From NCBI RefSeq assembly GCF_009727055.1, contig NC_052349.1:40040029-40104028 (forward strand): DNA of 64,000 nucleotides, in the 5' to 3' direction. Shown here one piece after another: positions 1 through 10,514 of this stretch (position 1 is its first letter; each line of letters begins with the position of its first letter). The notes below the pieces were generated by a model. It saw nothing but the letters and a program-made list of their open reading frames with translations, was not told the origin of the DNA and ran no database searches. Position numbers and translations under genes: made by a program. Origin of the DNA: Benincasa hispida. Lineage: Eukaryota; Streptophyta; Magnoliopsida; Cucurbitales; Cucurbitaceae.

Positions 1-692
1 AGAATCAGAAGATGAGAGAACAGACTTAGTTTCAAAGGATGAATCCTTGTGGAACTTCTTGAAATGGGCAACATTTGTATCTCATTTTATTGGTCCTTTA
101 TATTTCATAAGAGATTGATAAGTCTGGAATTCATTAAGGAGGGTAGTCATGGTGTACTCTATTTTATTCATAACCACATTACTGGAGAATTGGAAGAAAC
201 TCTTCGGAGGAGATTACAAAATAAAGGACATCTGACTCTGCTCGTCTATGATTGTATCGTTCATCTCGACGACTTTGAAGTGGCCATCAGATCGAGAACA
301 TATTTTCTCACTGATTGGCCTTCCTTCATGCACACTTTATAAACGTACTTGAGGATCACATGTTAGATATGAGAGGACGGTTGTCCAAACATCTCTTAAA
401 GTGACTCCATGATCCGACGTGCAGTGATCATGGCCTTGTGTTTCTTGGTAAGAATGTCAGACAGACTTACCAAGATATAGACTCAAGCCGTGTCATTGCC
501 TTTCGTCCAACGATCATAAGAATCCCTAATTGCTTGGGATGCATTACGAGTGGGGATTGGAGGACATTCCTCCATTAAGTCAAATTATAGAACATTCATA
601 ACTAAAATCGTATTCAAGTTAGATTTCCACGTCGCATAATTTTCACCGATTAGTTTTTCGTTCTTAAGCAAAGAAATTATTGTTGAAGACAT
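1..692 (-). pseudogene. copia gag, 5' part, runs off the left edge
   Basis: Reading leftwards from an ATG at 692, the minus strand gives a copia Gag amino terminus: MSSTIISLLKNEKLIGENY, then ATWKSNLNTILVMN, then an in-frame stop. Further left, in the same general frame, come RDSYDRWTKGND, KHKAMITARRIMESL and EGQSVRKYVLDLMA, which is the UBN2/gag-polypeptide fold that coats the retroelement RNA. The ATG directly follows a TTTCAGC-type context that also precedes the gag ATGs at 44630 and 55181, which supports the start. Several in-frame stops make it non-coding. The rest of gag and all of pol would lie before position 1. It belongs to the element whose 5' LTR is at 4269-6420. Plus-strand open frames over this stretch are shadows. 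Confidence 0.8.
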
Positions 693-1091
693 GCTGAAAT
701 GAATAACAAACAATTGACCGTATTAGTTATATTTTTCTTAACTCATTACATAAAGAAAAAACAAGTATCCAATCAATTCAGCAAATAAAGTAATCATAGA
801 ACCCTAATTAAACTATTGATTTAGTTTTTGCAACGATACTTCAGAGATTTAGAGCAATAGTTACCGAAGGGTGATCAGTTACCTTCTCTCTGAATTCAGA
901 CAATCTCAGCTAAATACCAATACCAAAATAACTTTTATTCCTATAGTTCTTAGCTATCATTTTTTGGTCGGAGTCTCATTAACTAGCTTAATTCATCCTG
1001 TAAGTGTGACCCTCCCATTTTCAGATCTTAGAGGTACACTTCAACAGGCTATTGTAAGGAAAGACAACTGTTGAAAATTAACCTAAGAAAC
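693..1091 (-). other. copia 5' leader, part next to gag
   Basis: Untranslated leader of the minus-strand copia element. Its reverse complement matches the corresponding stretches just before the gag ATG in the copia copies at 44000-44629 and 54850-55180, for example the gag-proximal GGAGGGT-CACTTACAG block. The solo LTR at 1092-2416 interrupts it, and 1087-1091 (GAAAC) is the left target-site copy. Confidence 0.65.
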
Positions 1092-2416
1092 TGATAGCAC
1101 AAAAAATGTGCTATTTTTCTCCTCTTAATTCGAGGTCGTTACTATGTTTAATGTGTTTATTTGATGATTTTGTAGGTATTGAGCATCTTGGAGGTAGAAT
1201 CAGTCGTTACGAGCTATTTGAGGTCAATTTGGAGTAATTAGGAGCTAATTTGAGCAACCGAGCTTCAAAGGGAAGTGAACGAATGAAAACACCCCTAGCA
1301 GAGCGTTGCATAATGCTATAAGGCAGTAGCTACACATTTCGTGCAAAACAGGACAACGTTGCGACACTACATGTAGCGTTGCAACGCTATGCATTGAAGA
1401 TGGAAGATCGCGCGAAGCAGAGTAGCGTTGCAACGCTTATCTATGCAGCATTGCAACGCTGCGATGTTGCTCTATATATAGTAGTTTTCGCTTTCAGTCA
1501 AAAATAGATGCCCACCTTCGGCCTCCAGCCGATTTTTCCCCTCTCTTCCCTCTTCCACTTATTCTTTGGACGTTTCTTTAGTAGTTAATTGAGTAGATGC
1601 CAGATTGTAACTTCTCACCCTCCATGGGAAGATAAGATTTTAGTTTCTTAGTTTAGGATTTTGGAGGAACTCGATGTAATTTTGTGAGATTTCAGTTTAA
1701 TGATGTATACAAACTTGTTTATGGGTTTTGATCTGAATTTATATTTATGAATTGCATGATGTTAATTATTAATTAACAACCAATAATTCTATCGTGTGAT
1801 TCTAACGCTTTGTGATTACCTTGTAATATTTGATACATATTTATAGGTTAATCCCATTGGAAGCAATAGGTTAATTAGGCAAAAAGGACTGTTCCTAGGA
1901 ACCTAGAGAAAAATTGTATTGATTGTTTAATTAGACGTTGGAAGTTAAACACTCATCTTAGCCCTAGAACTTAATGCGATTCATTAATTTGTATGGAATT
2001 GATTCGTTTTCTGTGCATTTTGATTAATTAGATAATTAGGACCATTTGTTGGGATTTCAATCAATTAAGCTAAGCATAAACAAGAAGTTCAAGTCATAAA
2101 TTGGTTCAATTATCTAAATTACATTGGGTGAATCCATTTCTCTAAGCTAATAACATCTCGATTAATTGCGCTTCTATCTTTACTTTTCTCACATTTTATT
2201 TTCATGCACTTTCAATTATCAATCCACACCAATCCCCCTATCTATCTCTTTAACTGAAAACGAGCTTCAATGAGCTAATCTTCCATGCTTCTCTAAGGTT
2301 CGGCCCCGGACTTGTCTCTTGTACTACCAGTTAATATAAGTAGTTCGTTCGGTGATTTATAAATATTATTTGCGTAGGCGTGGGTTTACGTGCGACAGTA
2401 AACTCAATGCTAGCCA
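1092..2416 (+). repeat. Solo LTR, Athila-like gypsy, target duplication GAAAC
   Basis: The LTR runs from TGATAGCAC to GCTAGCCA and is flanked by the perfect 5 bp duplication GAAAC (1087-1091 and 2417-2421). The flanks rejoin a continuous copia leader, so this is one insertion reduced to a solo LTR of 1325 bp. It opens with a perfect 8 bp stem (1094-1101 with 1107-1114), an AAAAA loop and a T run. It holds two exact copies of the palindrome AGCGTTGCAACGCT (1375-1388 and 1424-1437) just before a TATATATA box near 1478. The same family forms the LTRs at 9072 and 15164. Confidence 0.85.
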
Positions 2417-2421
2417 GAAAC

Positions 2422-4268
2422 CCTATCCATTACTGGAGTTTACATTGTTCCGAATCCTATGATCAGGCCCTCCGAAGGGATGGTCACTCTAGGACGACAC
2501 GCAGGTGGCCCGTAAGAATCACACGATATAGCCAAATGGAGGAGACCGTAGGATACGTTGACACATGTCTTTCTCCTATTTACTATGAATACTTCCTCTA
2601 TTCACCTTAGTATTGACCCATGCAAACACTTTTCGAAGGGAGACCACGCCCAGGGCGATAGAAGCTGAGCATGGATCTCATGGTGTGAACTCTTTAAGGA
2701 TGTGAGAGCTAAAAATATATATATCCCATATACCATTTTTCTCCCACTAAAGTATTATACTATTTTAGGGTTTTATCATACTTAGTTAAATTCCAGATAA
2801 TGAATCTATCTAAGTCAATGTCTATTATAACTCTTATAATAAGGTTTTTACTCTAATGTTCTAGATGAATAAAACCACTTAATTAACCTAGTGACATTGC
2901 ATGCTAATAGGATTAAGGTTAATTCAACTCAAGTTAGGGATCAGTTCCTAGGTAGGATTTTTTTTAAACCGTCATCTTAAGAACCCCCAACCTATCGGTA
3001 GAGTTCTCTTAACAACTTAATGTCCTATTTGTCCTATCAATCATATTTTAAATCTATTAAAACAAATAGGACAAAATTCTAATCTCATTAGGAATAATGT
3101 GATCTAAGGTCTAGATTAATTTTAAACATTTTAAAATTAAAACCAATTCCCTAAGTTCTTAAGTTTGCATGCAACTCTTTGTTATAGATTGACGGTTACT
3201 AAACATTAATTTTATAACTATTACAAAATTAATTATTTGCCCTAGAATCATGCTTTCTATGGTTTACTTGAGTAACGACCAAATTCTAATTAACAGGAAA
3301 ATCATACTATATGCATCTCATGATTTTAATATAATAATTATATTAAACTATAGATGTGTCATGCTCAATGTAAATTGATTTTCAATTTTATTAATATAAT
3401 ATTTATATTAAACCACTCATGAAAATCTACCAAGCATATACAAAACATTAATAAATATAACTCTTTATATTTATCTAAATGATGTCATGCATCATGCTTT
3501 TCCAATTTCATATATTTAACGTATCATAATATATTAAATAACTCATGAAATTGTTTCCACATCATGCATTAAAATCATACATTATAACACTTATAACATA
3601 TTAAAAATGAATGATCAGGCTTAACCTATGGTGGGATTTATCTAAATGACATCCATAAAGCATTTAAAAAACAAATGAATCGGTAATTTTGGCTCCTAGA
3701 ATAAAATAAAGCAATAAATTACAATAATTATGCTAATCTTATCCTAAAATAAGCTTCTCCACTCCAGAACCGGACCAGACCAACTCGAACCGCTTCAAAC
3801 TGGACCCCAAAACCACGAACCGAGCTAACATAGTGCTAAACCGGACCAAACCACTTTGAACTGGCTAAATTGGACCAAACCTCCCTAGACCACCGTTGAA
3901 CTATGCACAATGCAACCCTAGCATTGCATTGTCGCAGCATTGCAACGTTGTGACTCCATGTCGCGTTTCTGGGCAAAATCTACGACTATTCATCGTTTTG
4001 ACCAAAAATGATCTCGATCTTCATCAAACAAAACCCTAGTTCTAGATGCAGACTTACAGAATATATCGAATTTCATGATAAATGCCCAAAAATGCAGGGA
4101 CCTTTACAATTTTTGATCAAATCAAAACATGAAAATCTATGACCATAAAAATTACCATAAACATTCATTCACAAAAATTAACATTCACAATGCAATTTAA
4201 TCATACAAAAAACCTAGTGCAAATTTCAAAAATCTAAATTAATATAATGAGATGGTTTTGATATCAAT
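2422..4268 (-). other. copia 5' leader, part next to the LTR
   Basis: No gene here. The reverse complement of 2422-2740 matches the leaders of the copia copies at 43930-44340 and 54300-54780 (blocks such as GAGATCCATGCTCAG and CCTACGGTCTCCTCC). The part up to 4268 is AT-rich leader. A degenerate cluster of the GCATTGCAACG word lies at about 3905-3960, as in the leader at 51680-51800. The primer binding site is at its right end. Confidence 0.65.
4250..4268 (-). other. Degenerate copia primer binding site
   Basis: On the minus strand the bases directly after the LTR read ATTGATATCAAAACC. This resembles the copia initiator-Met-tRNA site TTGGTATCAGAGC with several G-to-A changes, as expected from cytosine deamination on the other strand. 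Its place against the LTR end makes the assignment likely. Confidence 0.65.
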
Positions 4269-6420
4269 TGTAGGAATGAAAGCCCTAACACAGCGGAAAT
4301 CACAAAACCAAAAAAAAAGGTTATTAACTTAGGATTTCTGAAATACCCATACCCTGAACAATTCATAAATAATACAGAGACCAAATTAAACAAAAAAAAA
4401 TAGCCTATTGTAAAATTAGAACCTACGTTAAGCATGTTTAAAATTAAATCTACAGCAAAAGGGAGAGGAAGCCTTACCTTTGTAACCTAGATAGAATTTT
4501 CCAATTCGTCAATTGGATTGAACTCAACACCACCACAAGGGTACAATCCTATTCTTTGAGATTTGAGGGCTTTGGTTTGAGAACCAATTGAATTGGAATC
4601 GGAGAGGGAGGGAAAAATTGAGAGAAAAATATCCAGAATTCTTATGTAAAAAGTTATCTTCTCTGTGATAAAAAAATAATGCTTTTGATCAATAGAGAGA
4701 GGAACGTGGGATCAACCACATTTCGGATAACTTCCCTACGAGGGAGTTATCTGATTAATTAATTTAATTAATTAAATAATAATTAATTAAATCTAATTTA
4801 ATTATTAATTTTATTTAAATCATATTGAATGAAACATCTCTCACATAATCTATAGTTTTAATTCAATTAATTTAATTTAATTTAATAAAATAAAATAAAA
4901 TAATTATCTAATTCTCCAATCAAATAATTACTAAATTAAATATAAAATATTTAATTTAGTCTACATTTGAATCATATTCAATTGTACTTTCTCATAACCT
5001 ATAGTTTTAATATGCATCAAATACACATTAATTTTAAGCTATAGTTTAATATGAATCCAATTTACAATAAATAAATATTTGGACTCCTTCAAAATTTCAA
5101 TTCTTCCATAAATTAATTTTCAATCATATCCAAAATATTATAAAGTTTAATTGAAATATAAACTCTATATTATAATGTATCATTATACATTATAATATTT
5201 CTTTAAGTGAATTTGAATATTTCAAATTCAGTTCCAGACATAGTTACCTAAATTCCCTTTATGAGTTAGGAAGGGGACCTCATGGAACTACAGATCAAAA
5301 GCTCCAACGATATGAGATTAATTAGCTAAACTCATTAATTAAATTAATCAATATTCGTTAATTGTGGGTATACTCCACTGAAGACCTATAGTTGCACTAT
5401 TCTTAGCGCAGATATATTTTTTCGTCCATGGATATAGACTAATAACAGTAAGTTAGTCATTTACGAGTGTTCATAACACCAGTTGGGTCAAATTATCGTT
5501 TTACCCCTAGGTTACCTCTGTATCCTTAAGTACCAGTGCTCCTCTAGCGAACAATCTGTTTATGGTCCAACCAATAAATAGAAACTCCTCTCGGGCCAAT
5601 GAGAGAGTAGGGCCCTTTGTTTAAGTCTCGAAGATACCACTTAAGAGAACACTCATATACTTACCTTAAAGTCGAGAAGGAGTGAAATCCATTTTGTATT
5701 ATTATGTTTCCAGCTTCCTACTCGGTATTGTCCCTAAAATGGTAGGCTTATTGAGTTGGAAAATTGGCCATTCTCATCCATACAAATTAAAGGACAATCC
5801 CTCGTGAAAAGGAGTTCATAATACACTTAGGATTAATACTAAGTCGCCTAGGTCATCCTACTGAAATAGAAACCTATCTAGTTACCGGTGTTACATCTAG
5901 TGGTTGCTATTTCATGGTTCAATCTTATGCAAACTCATTACATAGGTCATCCAATTGAAATACACTCAGAATTAAGACTAAGTCGCCTAGGTCATCCTAT
6001 TGAAATAGAAATCTATCTAGTCAATGATGTTATGTCTAGTGGTTACTATTTTGTGGTACGGTTTTATGCAAACTTATTACATAGGATACCCTCACTCACA
6101 TGTCACCTACACGAACGTGTTGGATCATTGCATTTGTATCAAATAGAAAGTGGACCATCAGGATAAGGTACCTAGCCTTATCCCTATACTATAGACCCTT
6201 TAGACAGTATCTTGAACATTAATCTCTATATGTCTCCACATACAGTTCAAGACTCATCAGACAACCTAGGATTTTAGTTTATTGGATTTAGGGTTATTAA
6301 GATAAAATAAAATACAACACAATCAATAACACTTATTGAAACAACATCGATAGCTCTTTATTGATAACAGTAAATTTTTTACATTTAATATCTACGAGTT
6401 TTAGGGCATAAAACCTAACA
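4269..6420 (-). repeat. copia 5' LTR, 2.15 kb, minus orientation
   Basis: On the minus strand the LTR starts TGTTAGGTTTTATGCCC at 6420 and ends TTCATTCCTACA at 4269, directly before the primer site. Its left half contains the block shared by the other long copia LTRs here (ACATAGGATACC and, reading minus, ATAAGTTTGCATAAAACC), at about 6050-6090. The LTR carries its own internal duplication (5823-6086). No second LTR is in the window, because the element continues past position 1. Confidence 0.75.
5823..6086. repeat. Tandem duplication inside the copia LTR
   Basis: Two diverged copies with a period of about 139 bp: one begins ACACTTAGGATTAATACTAAG at 5823, the other ACACTCAGAATTAAGACTAAG at 5962. 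Both continue with TCGCCTAGGTCATCCTA and end near CTTATTACATAGG. The plus-strand open frame across it is only a product of the repeat. Confidence 0.75.
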
Positions 6421-6500
6421 AATTTCTATCAAGGATAGATAGTGATAAACTACTATCAACATCTATCAACAGACAATCGATAATGATTTTGTTCTTACAT
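6421..6500. repeat. Short CTATCA/TGATAG palindromic repeats
   Basis: A small cluster of self-complementary CTATC and GATAG words directly outside the copia LTR. It is the same word family as 7440-7565 and the large array at 37785-38880. Confidence 0.55.
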
Positions 6501-6767
6501 ACGCTACATAATGTTATCGAAAATGTAATTACTAATATATTGTTTTAATATAACTTTTCAATTGGTGGAACATGAGTTTATATTGAAAATTGAAAACAAA
6601 AATACAAGGTTTATAGTATACTTAATCCTAGAAGTTTTGAAGATTATTAAAAAGAAATTAAAGTTTAATTGAAGTTAGAAATAGGCCTTTTGGACATTTT
6701 CTTAATCTTAACATAAACAAAATTCCCACACAATTTCTAAACTATCTAATTAGAAGACAGTGGTATA

Positions 6768-7379
6768 CCAAGAAGCCAAATGTCTTAGCTTCTAACTTCA
6801 ATAGACATATAACTGAATTTCGCTTGAAAGAGTTTTGCTTAATCACCGGATTGAAAGGAGATAACTTTCCTCCCATAGATATAGAAAAAGCTCAGATATC
6901 TGAACTTAAAAATGCTTTCTTCCAAGAAGATGATAATATTTCTAGGAAAGATATAGAGAGAACTTTCAAGATGTTACACAATTATGAAAATGACACACTT
7001 AAGGTTAAAGTTGCCAACCTCTACATCTTAGAGAGTATTTTAATCCCCAAGTAACGATACACAAAAATCAATTGGAAACATTTAGATATCATGGACAATG
7101 AAGAACTGTTCAAAGACTGTCTTTGAGGAAGATTGTCTTACAATATAACTTTTTAATTCTTTAAGAAAACTTCTAATAGTGAAAAGGAAACTATTTACCT
7201 TCAAGGATTCCCATTAGCATTAGTTTATTGGGCCTTTGAGATAATTACAAAATTTCTCACCCTAGATGTTGGTTTTGGAAGAAAAATTCCAAACAAAGGT
7301 CCAAGAATAATAACATGAGAGGTTTAGACTCGGATCAATGGAGGATTTTGCATGAGAACATCTCCGAAACAGATGTAAG
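6768..7379 (+). pseudogene. DUF1985-like fragment (Ulp1/MULE-associated family)
   Basis: The frame reads SQWYTKKPNVLASNFNRHIT, then LKEFCLITGL, then KVANLYILESILIPK, then a stop. After frame changes come NWKHLDIMDNEELFKDCL and YLQGFPLALVYWAFEIITKF. The order LITGL, LYxLESIL, W..MD..E.F and YLxGFPLALxxWAFE is that of plant DUF1985, a domain often carried with Ulp1-like peptidase sequence by Mutator-like elements. The longest open part is 6824-7054 (76 codons). At least three stops or frame changes make it non-functional. No Ulp1 peptidase or transposase follows: the sequence runs into TGATAG repeats near 7440. Whether it comes from a transposon or a host gene family is undecided. Confidence 0.6.
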
Positions 7380-7439
7380 TAATTCCTTATTTTCATTTTT
7401 TTTATTTGCACAAGAAACATTGATGGACAAATTCATAAA

Positions 7440-7565
7440 TAAGTGATAGGCATCTATCACTGTCTATCACTTATCTGATAGACAGAGATAGAAAAGTATC
7501 ACTATCTATCTCGGATAGATAATGATAGATTACTATCTCTGTCTATCTGATAGTAGTCTTTTACT
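7440..7565. repeat. GATAG/CTATC palindromic repeat cluster
   Basis: Dense alternating CTATCAC, CTATCTC, GATAGA and TGATAG words, able to fold on themselves many times. Same word family as 37785-38880. Confidence 0.65.
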
Positions 7566-7604
7566 GTCACTTGCAAAAGCTTAAAAATCAAATGAATTTA
7601 TAAA

Positions 7605-8290
7605 CATGCGGGTGCGGGTCCCTCAGGACCTTGACTCAATCAAGTCGGGGAATCCCCTGTTTGATCGGGGATAAGAGTCAAACCAAGGACCCTTTTCGGG
7701 TCCCTGGTCGGGGACGGAGCGGGGATGCTTCGACCCTAATTCCCGACCCCACCCCATGATATATATATTTTAATTATAATATATGTAATTATATATTTAT
7801 TTATTTAGCTCAACCCATATCAACTTTATCAAATATTTATTTGATCCACTTTTATTTTATACTTATTTGACCTAAAACTAAAGCCCAAAACTTAAAAATT
7901 GGTTGTTTAAGACATTTGAGTTTATTTTACTTTAAACTTAATTCAAACTTTATTTGATATGTGAATTTGTAGAATTTGACTTGTGGATTTGTGAGCTCAT
8001 GAAATTTGTAGAATTTGACCCATGAATTTGGTGAGCTTGGAAATTTATAGAATTTTTTTATTTTATTTCATGGATCTGTGTTTATAAAATTTTGTTTATT
8101 TTTTATGACTCATTTTTTAAAAATTAAATATATGAGATTTAAAAGAAAAAGATTAACAATTTAAACGAGAATCTCTACGAGGATTAATAGGAAAAACGGG
8201 GAATGGGTCTGGGGTAAATTCCCCCCTGAGGATGGGGACGGGAACCCTCCCTCCTCTTCGACCCGACTCTGTCGCCAACCCTACTTTAGT
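7605..8290. other. GC-rich-ended block, possible non-autonomous DNA transposon
   Basis: Two G/C-rich ends (about 7605-7760 with GCGGGTGCGGGTCCC and GGTCGGGGACGGAGCGGGGA; 8195-8280 with GATGGGGACGGGAACC and GACCCGACTCTGTCGCC) surround a 400 bp AT-rich middle. GC-rich ends of opposite strand sense suggest terminal inverted repeats, but I could not match exact ends or a target duplication. No coding sequence is seen; open frames here are compositional. Confidence 0.35.
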
Positions 8291-9071
8291 ATAAAGGGGC
8301 ACACTTACACATTTTTTAGACGAGGACCACGAAAGCAAAGAGAAAGCATATCTTTTCTTTAACGAAGCGATTAAATAAATAAATATTGTAATTATTTGAG
8401 GGGGGAAGTGCCCTTCACCCCAATTTGGATTAGTTGTTATATAACGAGGCACGCCCACATATTTCCCGACCTAAGAACATCATTCTACGACTAAAATCGA
8501 CCTAGGAAAAAGTGTTTAGCCTTGACCTTAACCAAAGCCAATCCTAACAAAATGGCCAATGAGGCATGCCCTGAGTTAAGAAGATTAAGGATTATCATAA
8601 TGTAGCTCCAAAATTTTATAAAGGATACCATAAATAACCTATTACTATGATTTAGGAAAAGACAGTTAATTTTATTATACTCGAAAGTGATTTAAATAAC
8701 CTTAATTACAACAGTTAGAAGGGCTTAAGTGGTTTATAGGAACCTAACACAACTGTCCACGTATTATTAAACAACTAACAATAAAACCTCAAATAAACCT
8801 TTACTTCAAATAATTACAATAAATATAAAATAAGTAAAAAGGCAAAATTTGATATGCTCATATTTGAAGCCTATACTTACTGAAGCCCAAAACATTTGTT
8901 ATATGCGTGGCTTGAATGTCGGTTACTTCGAGTATTTGAGGGCTTTCATGCGAAGAAGATTTTAGTGAGTTGTCTTCCCTTCCCTCTCAAACGCAATGTT
9001 ATAGGAATAATGTTGAGTTTAGACTGCACCTCAACAAATTTTCCTTTTGTCAAAGTGATAATGTCATACCT
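8291..9071. other. No gene recognised
   Basis: AT-rich sequence without recognisable coding, RNA or LTR boundary. Its right end, 9037-9070, is repeated beyond the following element at 16495-16528. Confidence 0.5.
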
Positions 9072-10413
9072 TGACAGCACTAAAAATGTGCTATTTTTCC
9101 GCTTCTTAATTCTAGGTCATTACTATGTTTAATGTGTTTATTTAGTGTTTTTATAGGTATCAAGCATTTGGAGGTAGAATTCGTTGTTATGAGCTGTTTG
9201 AGATTAATTTGGAGAAATTAGGAGCTAATTTGAGCAATCGATCTTCAAAAGGATGTGAAATAACAAAAATGCCCCTGCATGGAGCGTTGCAATGCTATAA
9301 GGCAGTAGCCTCCATAACGTTGGAAAATAGGGCAGCGTTGCGACGCTCCGATTTTTTATGGAGTCACGCGCGAAGCCTCGCAGCGTTACAATGATGGTTG
9401 TAGTGTTACAACGTTGCAACTGCAGTTTATAAGTCCCCTCTTCGTTTTAGGGCAAAGTGGCATGAAAAGAATCACCCACAGTCGAGCTTCAACCCCTTTT
9501 TCCTTCTTTTCTCTTTTCCAATTTCTTATTTGGGTGCTCATTTTGTAACTAATTTAGTAGATACTGGATTGTAGCTTCTTATCCTCCATGGGAATGTAAT
9601 ATTTTGGTTTCCTAGCTTAGGGATTTGGAAGAACTCAATGTTATTTTGGGAGATTCTTAATTTATGATGTATATGAACTTGCTTATGGATTCTCACTCTG
9701 AATTTATTGACTATGTAATGCATTTCCACGTATTTGATTGACAACCAATACTTATTTATGTAGTTCCATGTTTAGCTTTAACCTTGATTAAGGCAATGAA
9801 TCATAGGAAGCAAGAGATTAAATCAACGTGCTTAGTTGTGAAGTTAACCGCACTACGTAATGCTTTAATCAATCTTGATGTGAACGTTGTATTGAACGAG
9901 TTAACTAGACGGTGGAAGTTAACTAGTTCATCCTAGCATATCCTTAGAACTTAATGCAATTAGCTAATGTGATTAGAGCGGGTTTGTCTTCTCATGCTAG
10001 ATAATTAGATAATATGGATGGTTAGTTAGGGTTCTAATTAATTTGGATAGGCATAAGCAAAGAGTTTAAGTCATATGTTATGGTTCAATGATCTTAATTG
10101 CATTGGGTAAATCCATTCCTCTGACCTAAGACATCTCACATAATTGTGCTTCTAACTTTACTTTTCTTGTACCTTATTTCTTTTATGCATTTCAATTATC
10201 AATCCACACTAATCCCTCCCCCCTCTCCCCCCCTCCCATTTTACCACTTTAACTGAAAATGAGCTTCGATGAACTAATCTTCTGTGCTTCCCCATGGTTC
10301 ACCTCGGACTTGTCGCTTGTACTACCAGTTAGTATAAGTAGTTCGTTGGGTGATTTATGTATATTATTTGTCTAGCAAGGTTTATGGACGACGATAAACT
10401 TCGATGTTCATCA
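9072..10413 (+). repeat. 5' LTR of the Athila-like element
   Basis: Starts TGACAGCAC with a terminal hairpin (9076-9080 with 9088-9092, loop TAAAAAT) followed by TTTTT, and ends GTTCATCA. Degenerate GCGTTGCAACG words (about 9285-9420) lie just before TTTATAAG near 9426. The C/T-rich run at about 10215-10240 is also in the partner LTR (16283-16301). Open frames inside it (9209-9744) are not genes. Confidence 0.8.
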
Positions 10414-10433
10414 AATTGATGCCGTTACTAAGG
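10414..10433 (+). other. Degenerate gypsy primer binding site
   Basis: AATTGATGCCGTTACTAAGG directly follows the LTR end. It is a decayed form of the plant gypsy site AATTGGCGCCGTTGCCGGGG, better preserved at 60660. Confidence 0.65.
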
Positions 10434-10514
10434 AAGCCAGTTAGTTCTTCTTAGTTAGTTTTTAGTTAAAGTTTCTTTTACTTTGATTTATTTTCTTTCT
10501 TGTGTCAGTTAAGC

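Noticed and set aside
49..342. A 97-codon plus-strand frame at the left edge
   Set aside because: The minus strand here is copia gag; the plus frame is its shadow.
8153..8458. A 101-codon minus-strand frame with GGRVPVPILRGEFTPDPFP
   Set aside because: Reflects the GC-rich end of the unclassified block; no protein family resemblance.
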